DNA from: an uncultured Bulleidia sp.
Lineage (GTDB): Bacteria > Bacillota_I > Bacilli_A > Erysipelotrichales > Erysipelotrichaceae
Length of the DNA stretch: 7,077 nucleotides
NCBI GenBank assembly: GCA_934754415.1
Contig: CAKVIS010000068.1
Span: 1-7,077, forward strand
Direction: 5' to 3'
In this document: positions 4,569-7,077 of the stretch, in pieces
Layout: each line of letters starts with the position of its first letter
Position numbering within the stretch: the first letter of the stretch is position 1
Position numbers and translations under genes: made by a program
Notes under the pieces: generated by a model
Seen by the model: only the letters and a program-made list of their open reading frames with translations
The model's database searches: none
Told to the model about the DNA's origin: nothing

Positions 4569-4856
4569 CTATACATTACCATTTTGATGTGTCACATGAA
4601 CAAGGGGATACTTCACCTTGCAGGCATCGTACACAATTACTTTGGTCATAGCATGAGTACTTCTGAAATGTTTGATTTCAGCAATCATTTCTTCTTCAGA
4701 GACATTTTCATTAAGCACTATTTCTTCCGGTTCCATATTATCGTTTGTGTCCGTCACATCACGATGATAATAAATAAAATCATTAATTTTCCAGACCACA
4801 AAACCACAAAACCCAAATAAAGCCACTGTCATCAAAACCAATATACATGTTTTCAT
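4569..4856 (-). CDS. Unrecognised 95-aa single-span membrane protein in the K+ operon
   Basis: I do not recognise a family. Residues 4-22 form one hydrophobic span. A basic/aromatic juxtamembrane stretch follows (WKINDFIYYHR, 22-32), then an acidic linker (about 33-46) and a compact tail (about 46-88) with an apparent strand-helix-strand pattern: EEIVLNE, a helix EEEMIAEIKHF, then TKVIVYD. There is no signal-peptidase motif, so it is probably anchored rather than secreted; topology is unclear. The ATG at 4856 has GGGAGGG about six bases upstream; an upstream in-frame start near 4916 would lie inside the ktrA-like gene and has weaker support. It lies 19 bases after ktrA and 38 before kdpD on the same strand. 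An accessory subunit of the transporter or a link between transporter and kinase is a guess from position only. Confidence 0.75.
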   Translation of the reverse strand: MKTCILVLMTVALFGFCGFVVWKINDFIYYHRDVTDTNDNMEPEEIVLNENVSEEEMIAEIKHFRSTHAMTKVIVYDACKVKYPLVHVTHQNGNV

Positions 4857-4875
4857 AATGTGCCCTCCCTGGTTT

Positions 4876-5523
4876 TCAAATACGGAAACACTTTTGTAAT
4901 GCGTTATATTCACCAATAACCAGTAAGGTCACATCAGAAGCAAGCAATGTATCAGAAGAAATGGACACATTCAGATCTTTTCCTTTTTTGACTGCCATGA
5001 TATTTACACCATATTTCTTTCTGACATTGATATCACCAATAGTTTTACCAACCCACTCACCAGGCACCTGTACTTCAAAGATAGCATATTTATCATTCAC
5101 TTTAATGTAATCCAGAATATGCTCTGCTGTATAACGAATAGCCGTCCATCTGGCTGCCTGTTTTTCAAGATACACAACTTCATCAGCTCCATTTCTCAAA
5201 AGGAATTTCTCCTGCACATCTCTTTCTGCTCTTGAAACTACCATTTTGGCACCAAGCTCTTTTAAAAGTGAAGTTGTTTCCAGAGAATTCTGGAAATTAC
5301 CAGAAATTGTCACTATACACACATCATAGTTTCCAATACCAAGTGATTTCAGAAATTCCACATTGGTTGAATCACCAATCTGCGCATTTGTCACATACGG
5401 CAATACTTCTTCAATTCTTGATTCATCTGTATCTACAGCCATTACCTGATGACCAAGTCTGTTCAGTTCCATAGCTGTATGTTTTCCAAATCTTCCAAGT
5501 CCTATCAATAAAATATTCTTCAT
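4876..5523 (-). CDS. ktrA: KtrA/TrkA-type RCK regulatory subunit of a K+ transporter
   Basis: A 215-residue cytoplasmic protein that in the family forms an octameric ring gating the membrane K+ subunit in response to ATP/ADP or NAD(H). The RCK_N Rossmann fold (about 1-125) has GLGRFG at residues 8-13 and the acidic D31 at the end of strand two, which contacts the nucleotide ribose. The RCK_C domain (about 135-215) follows. One RCK_N plus one RCK_C and the length near 220 fit B. subtilis KtrA, not the double-length E. coli TrkA. RCK_C domains of several Bacillota KtrA-type proteins bind c-di-AMP, which lowers K+ uptake; whether this one does is inferred. The ATG at 5523 is nine bases after AAGGAG, while the ATG at 5529 is only three. 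The upstream ktrB stop overlaps that Shine-Dalgarno site, implying coupled translation. Confidence 0.93.
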   Translation of the reverse strand: MKNILLIGLGRFGKHTAMELNRLGHQVMAVDTDESRIEEVLPYVTNAQIGDSTNVEFLKSLGIGNYDVCIVTISGNFQNSLETTSLLKELGAKMVVSRAERDVQEKFLLRNGADEVVYLEKQAARWTAIRYTAEHILDYIKVNDKYAIFEVQVPGEWVGKTIGDINVRKKYGVNIMAVKKGKDLNVSISSDTLLASDVTLLVIGEYNALQKCFRI

Positions 5524-5532
5524 ACCCATTCA

Positions 5533-5538
5533 CTCCTT
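5533..5538 (-). promoter_or_regulatory. Ribosome binding site that sets the ktrA start
   Basis: AAGGAG on the minus strand overlaps the TAA stop of the upstream ktrB gene (5537-5539). It is nine bases from the ATG at 5523 and three from the ATG at 5529, so the inner start is favoured. Confidence 0.7.
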
Positions 5539-6874
5539 ATCCTACTGTTATATTTTCCTGAGGCAGTTTACCAATCATTCCGTGAGATTGTTTTACTGTC
5601 GCATAGATTAATGTCAATGCGCCAACACGTCCCATGAACATCAGCATAATTAAAATCATCTGTGAAAAAACACCGATGTATGGTGTAATACCCAATGTAA
5701 GGCCTACAGTCCCCATTGCCGAAGCTGTTTCAAACAAACATTCCGAGAAAGGAAGCCCCTCTTTTACACTGATTGCCATAGCTCCAAAAAAGAACAGCAT
5801 GATATACATCATAGCTATTGTTTCCGCCTGTCTTATCACTTCACAGGTAATTCTTCTTCCAAAGAACCCTGCATCACTTTTTCTGGAAAATGTAGATTTC
5901 ATATTGGACACAAGTACTGCAAACGTTGTTGTTTTCATACCACCTGCTGTAGATCCAGGAGAACCGCCAATAAGCATCAGAAAGATCATCAAACCCGTCG
6001 ACACCCCTCTGTATTTAGTCAGATCCAGTGTATTGAATCCTGCAGTTCTTAATGTAACGGATTGAAATAGAGCACCAAGAATTCTTGCATTCATCGGAAG
6101 ATCTGTATATTCATACATAAAGAAGAATAAAGCAGGCGCAAAAATCAGGAAAGCTGTTGTTACAAGAATTACCTTGCTTTGCATGTGATATTTATGCACA
6201 TGCCATTTATGTACCACAATATCTTCCCATGTAAAAAAGCCAATACCACCAATGACAATCAATAACATAATGACAATATTTACCATTGGAGAAGACACAT
6301 AATCACACAACGAGTGAAACATCTGTGTTTTCGTACCTAAAATATCAAATCCCGCATTGCAGAAAGCTGAAACAGAATGGAAGATTCCATACCAGATACC
6401 TTTTATCCCATATTGTCTGCAGAATACTGTAGACAAGCACACTGCCCCAATGGCTTCAATGCATAAAGTACCTCTTATAACAAATCTTGTCAGTCTTACT
6501 ATTCCACCAACTCTAGGAGCAGAAATAGCTTCCTGCATGACACTTCTTTGCATCAAAGAAATTTTCTTACCGGATAAGATAGCAAATGCCGCTGCTATGG
6601 TAACCACACCAAGGCCGCCAATCTGAATCAGCAGTAAGATAATACACTGTCCAAACAAAGACCAGTAACTGCCTGTATCCTTCACCACAAGACCCGTAAC
6701 ACACACTGCAGAAGTAGCAGTAAATAAAGCATCATGGAAAGATGTCACCACTCTTTCTTTACTTGAAATCGGCAACATGAGCAGTAAAGCCCCCAGCACA
6801 ATGACGCCGGCAAATCCTATAATAATAATCTGAAAGGAAGATAAGTGTTTTCTGATTTGAAATGTATCTATCAT
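5537..6874 (-). CDS. ktrB: KtrB/TrkH-type K+ translocating membrane subunit
   Basis: A 445-residue polytopic membrane protein of the SKT superfamily, with four M1-P-M2 repeats forming one K+ (often Na+-dependent) pathway. The four selectivity-filter loops are visible: TSAVCVTGL, VSAFCNAGF, VTLRTAGFN and ASAMGTVGL, with the filter glycines at about G61, G175, G279 and G391. The third repeat contains GGSPGSTAGGMKT, the flexible gating-loop region of this family, and R417 lies in the last M2 helix (MGRVGAL). The length equals that of B. subtilis KtrB and is shorter than E. coli TrkH. The ATG at 6874 is chosen: GAGGG lies about 11 bases upstream, and the alternative GTG at 6913 has no good ribosome site and would add a charged 13-residue extension. 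It is the first gene of the operon and partner of the RCK subunit that follows. Confidence 0.93.
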   Translation of the reverse strand: MIDTFQIRKHLSSFQIIIIGFAGVIVLGALLLMLPISSKERVVTSFHDALFTATSAVCVTGLVVKDTGSYWSLFGQCIILLLIQIGGLGVVTIAAAFAILSGKKISLMQRSVMQEAISAPRVGGIVRLTRFVIRGTLCIEAIGAVCLSTVFCRQYGIKGIWYGIFHSVSAFCNAGFDILGTKTQMFHSLCDYVSSPMVNIVIMLLIVIGGIGFFTWEDIVVHKWHVHKYHMQSKVILVTTAFLIFAPALFFFMYEYTDLPMNARILGALFQSVTLRTAGFNTLDLTKYRGVSTGLMIFLMLIGGSPGSTAGGMKTTTFAVLVSNMKSTFSRKSDAGFFGRRITCEVIRQAETIAMMYIMLFFFGAMAISVKEGLPFSECLFETASAMGTVGLTLGITPYIGVFSQMILIMLMFMGRVGALTLIYATVKQSHGMIGKLPQENITVG

Positions 6875-6948
6875 AGATTTCTTTTCCCTCTTTTCGTTAA
6901 GTATTGTAATCACTGCCCAACAAAGAAGGTATAAGGGTATGCGTATTC

Positions 6949-6976
6949 GTATTAAGAAAGTATAAAGATGTGTAAA
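6949..6976 (-). promoter_or_regulatory. Candidate promoter of the ktrB-ktrA-orf-kdpD-kdpE operon
   Basis: On the minus strand, TTTACA (6971-6976) and TAATAC (6949-6954) are 16 bases apart, which puts the start near 6942 and gives a leader of about 70 bases. The region is very AT-rich and other weaker pairs exist; an exact TTGACA at 7017-7022 has no matching -10. A start further right, in or beyond the window edge, is also possible. Confidence 0.35.
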
Positions 6977-7077
6977 AAAAGATAAAAAAACAAGCCGGAA
7001 AATAAAGTGATCTCCTTGTCAAGTACAATAGGCTGACAGTTTCAGAGATTAAAAAATTAACAGAGGTGCTTCATCAC

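Noticed and set aside
5634..6065. Plus-strand open frame of 143 codons
   Set aside because: It is antisense to the conserved ktrB membrane helices and filter loops, so the reading frame is a by-product of that coding sequence.
6875..6913. 13-residue N-terminal extension of ktrB from a GTG
   Set aside because: No ribosome site, charged sequence before the first span, and the shorter form matches the usual family length.
6875..7077. ydaO (c-di-AMP) riboswitch in the ktrB leader
   Set aside because: I could not find the conserved G-rich ydaO core motifs; the leader is AT-rich and part may lie outside the window.

Overview
The window comes from a low-GC Gram-positive bacterium (Bacillota). Base composition is AT-rich, Shine-Dalgarno sites are strong GGAGG types, all tRNA genes encode CCA, and the tRNA order resembles part of the large Bacillus subtilis trnB cluster. 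A gut Erysipelotrichia- or Clostridia-like host fits best, but the exact lineage cannot be fixed from sequence alone. Every protein-coding gene and every tRNA lies on the minus strand, so the reading below runs from right to left.

Right part (about 6975 to 1842) is one potassium operon: ktrB/trkH-type K+ channel subunit, ktrA/trkA-type RCK regulatory subunit, an unrecognised 95-residue single-span membrane protein, a KdpD-like histidine kinase without the usual N-terminal KdpD domain, and a KdpE-like response regulator. Gaps are 0-40 bases or the genes overlap. No kdpFABC genes are present, so this two-component pair appears wired to a Ktr/Trk transporter. The kinase carries the SxS-X20-FTAxY signature known from the c-di-AMP-binding USP domain of Staphylococcus aureus KdpD. 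RCK_C domains of the KtrA type also bind c-di-AMP in other Bacillota, so both expression and transport may answer to that messenger.

Middle part (about 1740 to 1011) is a seven-gene tRNA operon, Arg(ACG)-Pro(TGG)-Met(CAT)-Ile2(CAT)-Ser(TGA)-fMet(CAT)-Phe(GAA), with a good promoter and a strong terminator. The initiator tRNA gene is odd: C33 replaces the near-universal U33, and two U.U mismatches sit in the T stem. Arg and Pro have smaller T-stem irregularities.

Left part (1 to about 1000) looks like the edge of a mobile element (phage, plasmid or integrative element). It holds a small helix-turn-helix protein and a phage-type replisome organizer that runs off the left end inside a 12-base tandem repeat. 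Between them is a 163-base spacer containing, on the opposite strand, an extended -10 promoter inside an inverted repeat, a (GGTA)4(AGT)6 microsatellite and an intrinsic terminator. Together these predict a roughly 90-nt RNA antisense to the leader of the replication gene, laid out like plasmid copy-number counter-transcribed RNAs. No stretch longer than 300 bases lacks a gene.
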